NCBI GenBank assembly: GCA_036557885.1
Contig: DATBGS010000165.1
Coordinates: 124,001 to 188,000 of the forward strand
Source of the DNA: DATBGS01 sp036557885
Lineage (GTDB): Bacteria; Chloroflexota; Ktedonobacteria; Ktedonobacterales; DATBGS01
Direction of reading: 5' to 3'
DNA: 64,000 bases
The notes beneath the pieces were generated by a model. It saw only the letters and a list, made by a program, of their open reading frames with translations. It did no database searches and was not told the DNA's origin. This document shows positions 27,643-35,805 of the stretch, piece after piece (position 1 is the stretch's first letter; each line of letters starts with the position of its first letter). The position numbers were made by a program, and so were the translations under genes.

Positions 27643-27712
27643 CCTTACGAATGTACGAAATTACGAATCTGTTGCATGTGCAAGCGTTTCGTACTTTCGT
27701 AGCTTCGTAAGG
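27643..27712. repeat. TACGAA-octamer inverted-repeat element, copy 2
   Basis: Bounded by CCTTACGAA and TTCGTAAGG. The left arm has three TACGAA units at 8-bp spacing, the right arm three TTCGTA units, with GTTGCATGTGCAAG in the loop. Same family as copy 1, in opposite orientation, 189 bp away. Confidence 0.7.
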
Positions 27713-27732
27713 TGCCGTCCCATCCCTCCGTC

Positions 27733-27741
27733 TGCTATAAT
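27733..27741 (+). promoter_or_regulatory. extended -10 promoter before the second acyl-CoA ligase
   Basis: TGC directly before TATAAT (27736-27741) gives an extended -10 element. No good -35 hexamer is visible, as is common with this class. Located 116 bp before the ligase start. Confidence 0.4.
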
Positions 27742-27857
27742 GCCTGGCAGAGGCCACCGCGCCAGATTTCCTCGACACCTTCCAAGAGCAGCAACAACGT
27801 TCGCACCGGAGCATTAGCACCCCCGGAGCAGGGGGCACAGCAGGAGGGTTTCTCTTC

Positions 27858-29645
27858 ATGGCAAAGAACGGACACGCCCACAAGCACAAACAGTCAGAGT
27901 GGAGCTATGTCAGCGGCACGAGCGACACGCCACTCTTAGGCGTCACCATCGGCAATGCGTTCGACGACACGGTAGCGCGTTTCCCAGACCGCGAGGCGCT
28001 GGTTTCGCGCCACCAGAACCTGCGCTACACCTGGAAGGCGCTGCAAGAGGAGGTGAACCGCTGCGCGCGTGGGCTGATGGCGCTGGGCATCCAGAAAGGG
28101 GACCGCGTAGGCATCTGGTCGCCCAACCACGCCGAATGGTGCATCACCCAGTTTGCCACCGCCAAGATCGGCGCCATTCTGGTCAACATCAACCCGGCCT
28201 ATCGCCTGCACGAACTGGAATACGCGCTCAATCAATCTGGCTGCATGGCGCTGGTGCTCGCGCCCAATTTCCGCGCCACCAGCTACCTGGAGATGGTGCA
28301 GACGCTCTGCCCGGAGTTGAGCGAGAGCGCCCCTGGCACCCTGCAAGCCAAACGGCTCCCCAACCTGCGCCATGTCATCCGCCTGGCGCCTGTAGCCCCG
28401 GCCTCCGTGCCGGGGGACGGCCCGCCAGGGACGGCGGGGCTACAAGCGCATACCCCTGGCATGTGGACCTGGGCCGAGGTGATGAGCAAGGCCAGCCAGG
28501 TGACAGACGAGCAACTGGCCGAGCGCCAGGCCGACCAGGAATTCGACGACCCCATCAACATCCAGTACACCAGCGGCACCACCGGCAACCCCAAGGGCGC
28601 CACGCTCAGCCATCACAACATCCTCAACAACGGCTATTTCGTCGCCCATCTGCAAGGCTTCACCGAAAACGATAGGCTCTGCATCCCCGTGCCGCTGTAT
28701 CACTGCTTTGGCATGGTCATGGGCAATCTGGGCTGCATGACGCACGGCGCCACGATGGTCTATCCGGCAGAGGCATTTGAGCCGGGCGCGGTGCTGGAAG
28801 CGATCCAGGCCGAGCGCTGCACCTCGCTCTATGGCGTGCCCACCATGTTTATTGGCGAACTGGCGCATCCCGACTTCAAGAAGTACGACTTCAGTTCGCT
28901 GCGCACCGGCGTGATGGCGGGTTCCCCCTGCCCGGTGCAGGTGATGCGCAATGTGATTGACCTGATGAACATGAAAGATGTCGAAATCTGCTACGGCATG
29001 ACCGAAACCAGCCCCGTCTCCTTCCAGACGCACCTGGACGACCCGCTGGAAAAGCGCGTGGGCACCGTTGGGCAGATTCACCCGCATGTTGAGGTCAAGA
29101 TCGTGGACCCAGGCACCGGCAAGGTCGTCAAGCGCGGCGAGAAGGGCGAACTCTGCACGCGGGGCTACTGCGTCATGCTGGGCTACTGGAACAACGAGGA
29201 GGCCACGCGCAAGGCGATTGACTCCGCCCGATGGATGCACACGGGCGACCTCGCCACAATGGACGACGGCGGCTATGTCAACATCGTGGGGCGCATCAAG
29301 GATATGGTCATTCGCGGCGGCGAAAACGTCTACCCGCGCGAGATTGAGGAGTTCCTGTACACCAACCCCAAGGTCGCTGACGTGCAGGTCATCGGCGTGC
29401 CCGATGCCAAATATGGCGAGGAGATCATGGCCTGGGTCAAGCTGAAGGCCGGCGAGACGGCCACCGCCGAGGAACTGACCGCCTTCTGCAAGGGACAGAT
29501 CGCCAGCTTCAAGATTCCGCGCTACTGGAAGTTTGTGGACGCCTTCCCCATGACCGTCACCGGCAAAATCCAGAAGTTCCTCATGCGCGACCAATCCATC
29601 GAGGAGCTTGGCCTGCGCGCCGCCGCCAACATCCAGACAGCTTAG
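27858..29645 (+). CDS. acyl-CoA synthetase (AMP-forming) carrying an in-frame REP insertion
   Basis: 595 residues, ANL superfamily. P-loop YTSGTTGNPKG, HCFGMVMGNLGCMTHGATMVYP, A5 YGMTETSPVSFQT, A7 MHTGDLATMDDGGYVNIVGR, hinge KDMVIRGGENVYPREIEEFL and the Lys of VTGKIQKFLM: a complete FadD/AcsF-like ligase. Residues about 178-197 (APVAPASVPGDGPPGTAG) are the translation of a repeat at 28389-28446 and have no counterpart in the family; they sit in a surface region before the P-loop, so the enzyme may still fold. AGGAGGG upstream of ATG. Confidence 0.92.
   Translation: MAKNGHAHKHKQSEWSYVSGTSDTPLLGVTIGNAFDDTVARFPDREALVSRHQNLRYTWKALQEEVNRCARGLMALGIQKGDRVGIWSPNHAEWCITQFATAKIGAILVNINPAYRLHELEYALNQSGCMALVLAPNFRATSYLEMVQTLCPELSESAPGTLQAKRLPNLRHVIRLAPVAPASVPGDGPPGTAGLQAHTPGMWTWAEVMSKASQVTDEQLAERQADQEFDDPINIQYTSGTTGNPKGATLSHHNILNNGYFVAHLQGFTENDRLCIPVPLYHCFGMVMGNLGCMTHGATMVYPAEAFEPGAVLEAIQAERCTSLYGVPTMFIGELAHPDFKKYDFSSLRTGVMAGSPCPVQVMRNVIDLMNMKDVEICYGMTETSPVSFQTHLDDPLEKRVGTVGQIHPHVEVKIVDPGTGKVVKRGEKGELCTRGYCVMLGYWNNEEATRKAIDSARWMHTGDLATMDDGGYVNIVGRIKDMVIRGGENVYPREIEEFLYTNPKVADVQVIGVPDAKYGEEIMAWVKLKAGETATAEELTAFCKGQIASFKIPRYWKFVDAFPMTVTGKIQKFLMRDQSIEELGLRAAANIQTA
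28389..28446. repeat. GTAG-REP pair inside the acyl-CoA ligase gene
   Basis: CCTGTAGCCCCGGC at the left and GGCGGGGCTACAAG at the right form inverted ends. The left unit folds as CCCCGGC-ctccgt-GCCGGGG. The insertion keeps the reading frame. Confidence 0.75.
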
Positions 29646-29648
29646 CTG

Positions 29649-29866
29649 CTTGTAGCCCCGGCCTCCGTGCTTGTAGCCCCGGCCTCCGCCTGCCCTTTGT
29701 TTTAGGGTGCCGGGGGAATCGTGGCAGACGCCAACGCTGGCTCCTGGCGACGGATGCCCGGCAGGGACGCCGGGGCTACAAGCGGTAAGGTGCTCGCCGT
29801 GCCCCTGCATTGAGGGGTAGCCCCGGCGTCCCCCGTGCCCTTCTGTCTTAGGGTGCCGGGGAATCA
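29649..29866. repeat. cluster of GTAG-REP units and companion hairpins
   Basis: Directly after the ligase stop. TTGTAGCCCCGGCCTCCGTG occurs as a tandem pair starting near 29650; GCCGGGGCTACAAG (29769 onward) closes the group. Then GCCGTGCCCCTGCATTGAGG, GTAGCCCCGGCGTCCCCCGT and GTGCCCTTCTGTCTTAGGGT follow. No gene is visible here. Confidence 0.75.
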
Positions 29867-29877
29867 GCCCGCTTGTT

Positions 29878-29906
29878 GACATCCTGGCGCCCCTTTGCTA
29901 TACTTA
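29878..29906 (+). promoter_or_regulatory. strong sigma-70 promoter
   Basis: Perfect TTGACA (29878-29883), 17-bp spacer, TATACT (29901-29906; five of six). The best plus-strand promoter in the window. It drives the structured leader and the unknown gene at 30142. Confidence 0.75.
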
Positions 29907-29912
29907 CAGCAA

Positions 29913-30141
29913 GGTTGTGCTGCACTCTGGTGAGCACCCATTCTCGCACGAGGAGGTGATGCGCCTAAATACAACTGATGCGACATGCCATCTTAGGCCC
30001 GTCGCATCACCGTTACCCCATCCCGGAACCTGCCGGGGATGAAGCACCAACAGTATAGAGGGTATCACGTGATTGCCCCTTCGTTCCTGGCAGGTTTCAA
30101 GTAATGAGCGTCTCTCAAGACAAGAAAGGAACCTGCACCCC
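29913..30141 (+). promoter_or_regulatory. structured 5' leader, candidate cis-regulatory RNA
   Basis: Hairpin 1: GGTGATGCGCCTAA (29955-29968) pairs with TTAGG (29993-29997) and, across a 5-nt bulge, CGCATCACC (30003-30011), 14 pairs in all. Hairpin 2: CATCCCGG (30019-30026) with CCGGGGATG (30033-30041), one bulged G. A small reading frame of 27 codons starts at ATG 29959 inside hairpin 1, after AGGAGG, and ends at 30042. No known riboswitch class is recognised. Confidence 0.5.
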
Positions 30142-30885
30142 ATGTCTACCGCCTGGTTCGACACCATCGCTGCCGTTGCCTGCTTCCGCACCTTCCTGCC
30201 TTCCGCCGATCTCTCCGCCTTCTTGCCACGATTGCCCGGCACGGTGGCCGGGGCTACCAACGAACGTCCGCTCGTAGCCCCGGCCACCGTGCCGGGGAAC
30301 GGGGCTACCCCTCAAAGCAGGGGCACGGCCTACGAGCGTCCGCCTGTGCCCTATGAGGACTTCTCCGGGCGTGCCTTGAGCTTTCGGAATATGGTGCATG
30401 TGCTGCTGACCTGCCTGGCCTATGGGGACAGACGCCGCGCGCAGAAGCATCGCGCCAATGGCGGGGCACCCGCGCTGCGCCAGCCGCCTGCATTGGAGAC
30501 GTTGCAGGGTCGTTCGATTAGCTCGGTCTGTGCCGCCATTGCTGAGGGGACGTTCTCAGCCCTGCTGGATGACGACCTGGACTTGCTGGTGCGCTTAGCT
30601 GCTCGCACGCGGAGAGCTTTGCTCCGGCAGGAAGCGAACGCTGCCGAGTGGCAGGCGGCGCTGGAGCAGCAGATGCGGCGGGTGTGGGTCACGCTGGACA
30701 GCACGCTGCGCGTCTGGGAGGAAGAGGAGCTGCTGCAAGCGGAGGAGGAGGGCTGGCGGGCGTGCTGGCGGCGGCTGTTTGGGACACGCCCGCCCAAAGC
30801 GCTCCTGCCGGAGCGCATCAAGACCTACAAGCCCGCCTGGGCACAGGCCAGGCCACCCGCGCTCCAGATTGCAGAGCGCCACTGA
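30142..30885 (+). CDS. hypothetical protein with embedded REP sequence
   Basis: 247 residues. The ATG at 30142 follows AAAGGAACC. Start MSTAWFDTIAAVACFRTFLP, then residues about 31-63 are the translation of REP units (LVAPATVPGNGATPQSRG). The rest is hydrophilic and helix-rich: SFRNMVHVLLTCLAYGDRRR, a region with many Leu/Glu/Arg (LDDDLDLLVRLAARTRRALL, LRVWEEEELLQAEEEGWRA) likely to form a coiled coil, and a basic tail. No family recognised. A strong promoter and folded leader suggest it is expressed. The repeat may have lengthened or damaged it. Confidence 0.5.
   Translation: MSTAWFDTIAAVACFRTFLPSADLSAFLPRLPGTVAGATNERPLVAPATVPGNGATPQSRGTAYERPPVPYEDFSGRALSFRNMVHVLLTCLAYGDRRRAQKHRANGGAPALRQPPALETLQGRSISSVCAAIAEGTFSALLDDDLDLLVRLAARTRRALLRQEANAAEWQAALEQQMRRVWVTLDSTLRVWEEEELLQAEEEGWRACWRRLFGTRPPKALLPERIKTYKPAWAQARPPALQIAERH
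30233..30329. repeat. GTAG-REP pair plus companion hairpin inside the 30142 gene
   Basis: TGCCCGGCACGGTGGCCGGG-GCTAC (30233-30257) faces TCGTAGCCCCGGCCACCGTG (from 30272), followed by CCCCTCAAAGCAGGGGCACG. Reading frame of the host gene stays open through it. Confidence 0.75.
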
Positions 30886-30954
30886 GCACCCACTTGTACC
30901 ACCGGCTTCCAACCGGTTCGTGGCGAGAGCGAACGGTTCCTCTTGCCACCGAGC

Positions 30955-31123
30955 CTGGCGACTGAAGATCGCGGCTAAGGGCCTGCGGCCACCAAACCCG
31001 CCTGCGCGGGTTCCCAGCCGCCCCACTGCGTCAACCGTTGCGCCAAAAGGGGGCAGGGGGAGTCTGCGCAGGCAGACTTGGCGGCGTCCGCAGACGCCCT
31101 TAGCCGCGATCTTCAGTCGCCAG
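30955..31123. repeat. 169-bp MITE-like element, type B, 28-bp perfect terminal inverted repeats
   Basis: 30955-30982 and 31096-31123 are perfectly complementary over 28 bp (outer end CTGGCGACTGAAGATCGCGG). Inside are AACCCGC-ctgc-GCGGGTT (30995-31012) and AGTCTGC-gcag-GCAGACT (31061-31078). No target-site duplication is evident and there is no coding potential. Lies between convergent genes. Confidence 0.85.
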
Positions 31124-31174
31124 CTTTCGTGGCGTGTGACCACGCTATTTTGGAAAACTTCATTAATCGCCAGG

Positions 31175-32545
31175 CTACTCCACCTTTGGCAAGCGCTGCT
31201 GCGCGGCAGCAACTGCCTCGCTGGGGTACTCGTAATCCTGGAGCTTCCCAGCAAAGTAGGCATCGTAGGCGCCCATATCAAAGTGCCCATGCCCAGACAG
31301 GTTGAAGAGAATCACCTGCCCCTTCCCAGATTCCCTGGACTCCAGCGCCTCATCAATCGCCGCTCGCACCGCGTGGCCGGATTCTGGCGCGGGGATGATG
31401 CCCTCGCAGCGCGCAAAGAGCGTGGCCGCCTCAAAGACCGCGTTCTGGTGATACGCCTTGGCCTCGATGATCTGCTCCTCGTGCAGCAGCGAGATCAGCG
31501 GCGACATCCCATGATAGCGCAGCCCGCCCGCGTGGATGCCCGCTGGCACAAAGTCGTGGCCCAGCGTGTGCATCTTCACCAGCGGCGTCATGCCCACCGT
31601 GTCGCCAAAGTCATAGGCATAGAGGCCCTTGGTCAGGCTGGGGCAGGCCATCGGCTCCGCCGCCAGGAAGCGCGTCTTGAGCTTCTTCTTCAGGGCTTCG
31701 CCAATGAAGGGGAAGACCAGGCCTGCGTAATTGCTGCCGCCGCCCACGCAGCCAATCACCACATCGGGGTAATCATCCGCCTTCTGGAGTTGCAGCAGCG
31801 CCTCTTCTCCGATGATCGTCTGGTGCATCAGCACGTGGTTCAGCACGCTGCCCAGCGAATACTTGATCGTCCCGCCGCTCTTGGCCGCCACCTCCACCGC
31901 CTCGCTGATGGCAATGCCCAGGCTGCCTGGCGAATCCGGGTCTTTCTCCAGAATGCTGCGCCCGGCGTCGGTCAGGTTCGTGGGGCTGGCGTGGACCGTT
32001 GCGCCGTAGGTCTGCATCATGCTGCGGCGATAGGGCTTCTGCTGGTAGCTTATCTTCACCATGAAGACCTCGACCTCCATGCCAAAGAATGCGCCTGCCA
32101 GCGCCAGCGCCGACCCCCACTGCCCGGCGCCCGTCTCAGTGGAGAGCTTTTTCACGCCCTCCTGCTGGTTGTAATAGACCTGCGCCGTAGACGTGTTCAG
32201 CTTGTGGCTGCCCACCGGACTCACGCCCTCATACTTGTAATAGATGCGAGCCGGGGTATTGAGCGCTTTCTCCAGCCGACGCGCCCGAACCAGCGGGCTG
32301 GGCCGCCATTGGAAATAAATCTGGCGCAGGGCTTCTGGGATTTCGATATACGGCTCGGCGCTGACCTCCTGCAAGATCAGCGACATCGGGAACAGCGGCG
32401 CCAGATCATCCGGGCCGACGGGCTGCAAGGTGCCGGGATGCAGCACTGGCGCGGGGGGCTTGGGCAGGTCTGGGATGATGTTGTACCAGGCGCGGGGCAT
32501 CTCCGATTCATCAAGGATATACTTCGTGTGGATGTTGTCTGGCAC
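31175..32545 (-). CDS. trpB2: TrpB2-type tryptophan synthase beta-like protein
   Basis: 456 residues from GTG 32545, which has AGAGGA 7 nt upstream; the longer reading frame to 32623 lacks a ribosome site. PLP fold type II: Lys in SPVGSHKLNTS, phosphate loop VGGGSNYAGL, and QWGSALALAGAFFG. The N-terminal WYNIIPDLPKPPAPVLHPGT and the inserted helices are typical of the TrpB2 group, which makes tryptophan from indole and serine, often without TrpA. No other trp gene is nearby, so it stands alone, as TrpB2 genes commonly do. An indole-salvage role is an inference. Confidence 0.9.
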   Translation of the reverse strand: MPDNIHTKYILDESEMPRAWYNIIPDLPKPPAPVLHPGTLQPVGPDDLAPLFPMSLILQEVSAEPYIEIPEALRQIYFQWRPSPLVRARRLEKALNTPARIYYKYEGVSPVGSHKLNTSTAQVYYNQQEGVKKLSTETGAGQWGSALALAGAFFGMEVEVFMVKISYQQKPYRRSMMQTYGATVHASPTNLTDAGRSILEKDPDSPGSLGIAISEAVEVAAKSGGTIKYSLGSVLNHVLMHQTIIGEEALLQLQKADDYPDVVIGCVGGGSNYAGLVFPFIGEALKKKLKTRFLAAEPMACPSLTKGLYAYDFGDTVGMTPLVKMHTLGHDFVPAGIHAGGLRYHGMSPLISLLHEEQIIEAKAYHQNAVFEAATLFARCEGIIPAPESGHAVRAAIDEALESRESGKGQVILFNLSGHGHFDMGAYDAYFAGKLQDYEYPSEAVAAAQQRLPKVE

Positions 32546-32683
32546 AGGTCGTTCCTCTCGTTTCTTCTTTCTTTGTACAGCATCGGCAAGAAGCTCTACA
32601 TCAGGACGCACACAAAGACTCATCGCTGGGAAATCCTGTCTATCCTACCACGCCTTGTCGAGATAGACCAGAGGCACCTGCTT

Positions 32684-32758
32684 GCCGTGCCCCTGCTTTG
32701 AGGGGTAGCGCCGCCGTCCCTGGCGGCGAATGCCCGGCACGGTGGCCGGGGCTACAAG
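32684..32758. repeat. REP cluster abutting the 3' end of the FAD/OYE gene
   Basis: GCCGTGCCCCTGCTTTGAGG (32684 on), GTAGCGCCGCCGTCCCTGGC (32705 on; stem CGCCGCC/GGCGGCG) and CCCGGCACGGTGGCCGGGGC-TAC. It lies between trpB2 and the FAD/OYE stop codon. Confidence 0.75.
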
Positions 32759-32761
32759 CGG

Positions 32762-34885
32762 CTACAGGGACTCCAGAATGCACAGATCAGCGCGCCCACC
32801 GGCCAGGATAGTGTTGACCTCATCCGTCGTCGTGAGATAGCCGCCAACCATCGTGGGGATACCCGCCTCATTGCGCAGATGCGCGCTAAGCTGCGTCAGG
32901 AAGCCGCGCCGATAGGGGATTTCTGCATCGGGCACCGTCCAGCCCGCCCGCACCTCGATCAGGTCGCAGCCACGCGCCTTCAGTGCGCGAGCAATCAGTA
33001 CCGCCTCCTCAATGGTGATGCCGCCAGGCGCAAAATCGCTGGCGGTCAGCGACACTGAGAGCGGCTGGTCCTCCGGCCAGATAGCGCGCACTGCATCAAA
33101 AACTTCCAGCGGAAAGCGCAGCCGATTTTCCAGCGTGCCTCCATATTCATCCGCGCGTTGGTTACTCAGCGGCGAGAGGAAACTTGCCAGCAGATAGCCC
33201 TGCGCCATGTCCAGTTGCAGCATGTCTGCCTCAGCGAGATGCGCCCACAACGCCGCCCGCGCAAACGCATCGCGCACCGTGTCCATATCCGCCCGCGTCA
33301 TCTCCTTTGGCGGCTGGCTCTGCGGAGTATAGGGCAGCGGAGAGGCTGAAACCAGCGGCCAGGCGCCCTCGCGCAAGGGACGATCAAGCCCCCGCGCGTG
33401 CGGCTTCGTGGCACCGCGTCGCCCCGCGTGGTTCAGTTGCAGCCCAATCTTTGCCGGGGACTGTTCGTGCATCTGCTGAATACACGTCTCCCACGCCAGC
33501 ATGTCTTCCGGCTCGGCAAACGTCAGGTCATCCGGCGTGATGCGCCCCTCGCGTGTCACCCCTACAGGCGGCGTCAGCAACAAGCCCACGCCACTTTGCG
33601 CCGCCTGAAGCAGCGCACTGGCACCACCGGCTTCTAGCCGATCTGGGGGCAGCGTTCGCGGCGCGTGCACCAGACGATTGCGCAGGGTCAGCTTGCGCAG
33701 GGCAAGCGGCGCAAAGAGCGGCGGTGGCGCAATCTGTGGGGCAGAAGGCGCCCCTCTCTCCTGCCAGAAGCGGCGGTCTACCAGTTCGCCAAAGCGCCCA
33801 TCGCGCAGGCGCAGATCATCATAGCTCACCCTGCCGCTGCGACTGAGCAGATTAAACGTAAATTGGGCTGGAGAAAGGCCAAGATAGCGTTTCAGTTGCT
33901 CAAAATAGCTCTGGCTTTCTGCTGCCGCCCGCTGGAACGTCTCCACCACTGGCTTACGCTCCAACTCATAAGCATTGAACGCGCTTCCCAGGTCGGCGTG
34001 CTGCTCCAGCGCGTTTGCCAGCGCAATCGCATCTTCCATTGCCAGCTTCGTCCCAGAGCCAATTGAGAAATGCGCGGTATGAATGGCATCGCCCAACAAG
34101 ACGAGGTTGTTGTAGTGCCAGCGCTGCGTCTTCAGCGTGGGGAAGCTAATCCACTTCGAGTTATTGGAGAGCAGCCGCGCGCCCGCCAGATACGGCTCCA
34201 GCAGCTTCTGGCAATAAGCCAGGCTTGCCGCCTCATCCGCCTGATCTAAGCCAGCCGCCAGCCAGGACGCCTCGTCGCACTCCACAATAAACGTGCTGTT
34301 GGTGCCGCTAAAGGGATAGGCGTGCGCCTGAAACAGCCCATGTTCGTTTTCGCAGAAAATAAAGGTGAAGGCATCCAGCACTTTCTCCGCGCCCAGCCAG
34401 ATGTATTTCGCCTTGCCTGGCGCGATGCTGGGCTTGAAATGCTGCGAGTATGCCTTGCGCGCGATGCTGTTGATGCCATCGGCAGCAATCAGCAGATCAT
34501 GGGGCGATAGCTGCGCCAGGTCGCCAATCTCCTCACCAAAGCGCAGTTCTACGCCAAGCTCCAGGCAGCGCTCTTGCAGGATGCCCAGCAGCGCCTTGCG
34601 GGAGATGCTGGAGATGACATGCCCGCCGCAGGAAATCTTCTCACCGCGATACCAGGTATCAATCGCGTCCCAGATAACAAACTGGCTCGTGATGCGCTCG
34701 TAACTCTTGTAGTCGGCGCGCTGAAACGACGCCAGCGTGCGATCAGAAAAGACCACGCCCCAGCCATACGTCACATCGCGGGGGTTGCGCTCCAGAATGG
34801 TGATGTCGTGCGCGGGATGGGCTTTTTTGATGAGCAGGCCAGCATACAGACCAGCCGGGCCAGCGCCCAGAATCACAATCCTCAT
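32762..34885 (-). CDS. bifunctional FAD monooxygenase / old yellow enzyme, salicylyl-CoA 5-hydroxylase-like; C-terminus cut short
   Basis: 707 residues in two enzymes. Residues 1 to ~380 are a PHBH-type FAD monooxygenase: MRIVILGAGPAGLYAGLLIK, DG in LLIAADGINSIARK, GDAIHTAHFSIGSG. From ~395 an OYE-type flavin reductase: PPLFAPLALRKLTLRNRLVH, GLQLNHAGRRG, LDMAQGYLLASFLSPLSNQR-(A)DEYGG. The plan matches salicylyl-CoA 5-hydroxylase and 2-aminobenzoyl-CoA monooxygenase/reductase of CoA-dependent aromatic breakdown. Relatives continue after AGRADLC with a final helix and tail; here the protein ends ADLCILESL and the stop lies at the edge of a REP cluster. Overlaps the LLM gene by 4 bp. Confidence 0.85.
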   Translation of the reverse strand: MRIVILGAGPAGLYAGLLIKKAHPAHDITILERNPRDVTYGWGVVFSDRTLASFQRADYKSYERITSQFVIWDAIDTWYRGEKISCGGHVISSISRKALLGILQERCLELGVELRFGEEIGDLAQLSPHDLLIAADGINSIARKAYSQHFKPSIAPGKAKYIWLGAEKVLDAFTFIFCENEHGLFQAHAYPFSGTNSTFIVECDEASWLAAGLDQADEAASLAYCQKLLEPYLAGARLLSNNSKWISFPTLKTQRWHYNNLVLLGDAIHTAHFSIGSGTKLAMEDAIALANALEQHADLGSAFNAYELERKPVVETFQRAAAESQSYFEQLKRYLGLSPAQFTFNLLSRSGRVSYDDLRLRDGRFGELVDRRFWQERGAPSAPQIAPPPLFAPLALRKLTLRNRLVHAPRTLPPDRLEAGGASALLQAAQSGVGLLLTPPVGVTREGRITPDDLTFAEPEDMLAWETCIQQMHEQSPAKIGLQLNHAGRRGATKPHARGLDRPLREGAWPLVSASPLPYTPQSQPPKEMTRADMDTVRDAFARAALWAHLAEADMLQLDMAQGYLLASFLSPLSNQRADEYGGTLENRLRFPLEVFDAVRAIWPEDQPLSVSLTASDFAPGGITIEEAVLIARALKARGCDLIEVRAGWTVPDAEIPYRRGFLTQLSAHLRNEAGIPTMVGGYLTTTDEVNTILAGGRADLCILESL

Positions 34886-35742
34886 CTGAGCCTCCCCAGG
34901 CCGCGCAGCACCTCGGCCAGCCGGTCAAGCTGCGAGAGACTCGGCACCGTTGGCAGCAGCACCATCTCGTCGCATCCTGCCTCTTCGTAGCCGCGCAGGA
35001 ATTGAGCAATCGCCTGGGGCGTAGTGAGCAGCCCTTCGGCAATCCTTTCGACAAATGGGCCGGTGAAGGCGTAGTAATCCTTGAGGTAGCGCCTGCCCGC
35101 CTCAGCCGCCTCTTCGCCCAGCGCAAAGTACGCCTGCGCCCAGAGCTGCGGCTTGCCAGGGCGCCCGGCATCGCTCCAGGCGGCGCGGGCTTTATCGGCG
35201 GCGCGGGCAAACGTCCTGGGCGGACCGCCGCCATGCACGTAGCCATCAGCGTAGCGAGCCAGCCGCCCAAAGCCTTGATCGCTCAGCCCACCCACCAACA
35301 GATCAGGCCCGCTTTCACGGGAATCATGAGCAGAGAGGCCGCCCTCCTCCCAGAGCGCGCGCAGCGTGGCAAGCTGCTCCGCCAGGCGCTTGCCGCGCGT
35401 ATGGTAATCCACACCAGCGGCCAGATAATCCTCCCGGCGCGCGCCCACCGCCAGCCCCAGCACCAGCCGCCCGCCAGAAAGCGCGTCCAGCGAGGCCGCC
35501 ATCTTTGCCAGCATTGCCGTGTGGCGCAGTGGCCCAATCACAACCATCGTTACCAGTTGGAGATGGTTCGTCGCGGAAGCGGCAGCCGCCAGCGATAGAA
35601 GCGGCTCGTAACTCTGGTAGGCCAGCCGATCCAGCACGCCCAGGCTAGAAAAGTGCTGTTCTTCAGCACGACGCGCCCATTCCACGACCAGTGGCCCCGG
35701 CATACCTGGCACCACCGTTGGCAGCCCGATGCCCACGCGCAT
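34882..35742 (-). CDS. LLM class flavin-dependent oxidoreductase
   Basis: 286 residues, luciferase-like TIM barrel: MRVGIGLPTVVPGMPGPLVV, FSSLGVLDRLAYQSYEPLLSLAAAAS, LVTMVVIGPLRHTAMLAK, LSGGRLVLGLAVGARREDY and PDLLVGGLSDQGFGRLARYADG are F420/FMN-LLM landmarks. ATG 35742 is preferred over 35751 because GGGGGA sits 9 nt before it. The C-terminal start/stop overlap (ATGA) with the FAD/OYE gene means joint translation, so it likely supplies reduced flavin or takes part in the same oxidation. F420 use is possible but not shown. Confidence 0.87.
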   Translation of the reverse strand: MRVGIGLPTVVPGMPGPLVVEWARRAEEQHFSSLGVLDRLAYQSYEPLLSLAAAASATNHLQLVTMVVIGPLRHTAMLAKMAASLDALSGGRLVLGLAVGARREDYLAAGVDYHTRGKRLAEQLATLRALWEEGGLSAHDSRESGPDLLVGGLSDQGFGRLARYADGYVHGGGPPRTFARAADKARAAWSDAGRPGKPQLWAQAYFALGEEAAEAGRRYLKDYYAFTGPFVERIAEGLLTTPQAIAQFLRGYEEAGCDEMVLLPTVPSLSQLDRLAEVLRGLGRLR

Positions 35743-35805
35743 AGCTCGCATTCCCCCTGTGTTGTAATGTGCTAGCAGTATGCAACATCGGAGGATGATT
35801 TGGCT

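Noticed and set aside
27370..27712. Integron attC sites or recombinase sites
   Set aside because: No integrase is present, the R/L box core sequences of attC are not seen, and the 8-bp periodic TACGAA units do not match such sites.
29959..30042. 27-codon frame in the leader as a normal protein gene
   Set aside because: It has a good ribosome site but it is buried in a stable stem and the peptide has no fold-like pattern; treated as a possible regulatory uORF only.
29649..30329. CRISPR array suggested by repeated CCCCGGC units
   Set aside because: Units are palindromic, of uneven spacing and orientation, occur singly across the window and inside genes, and no cas gene is present.
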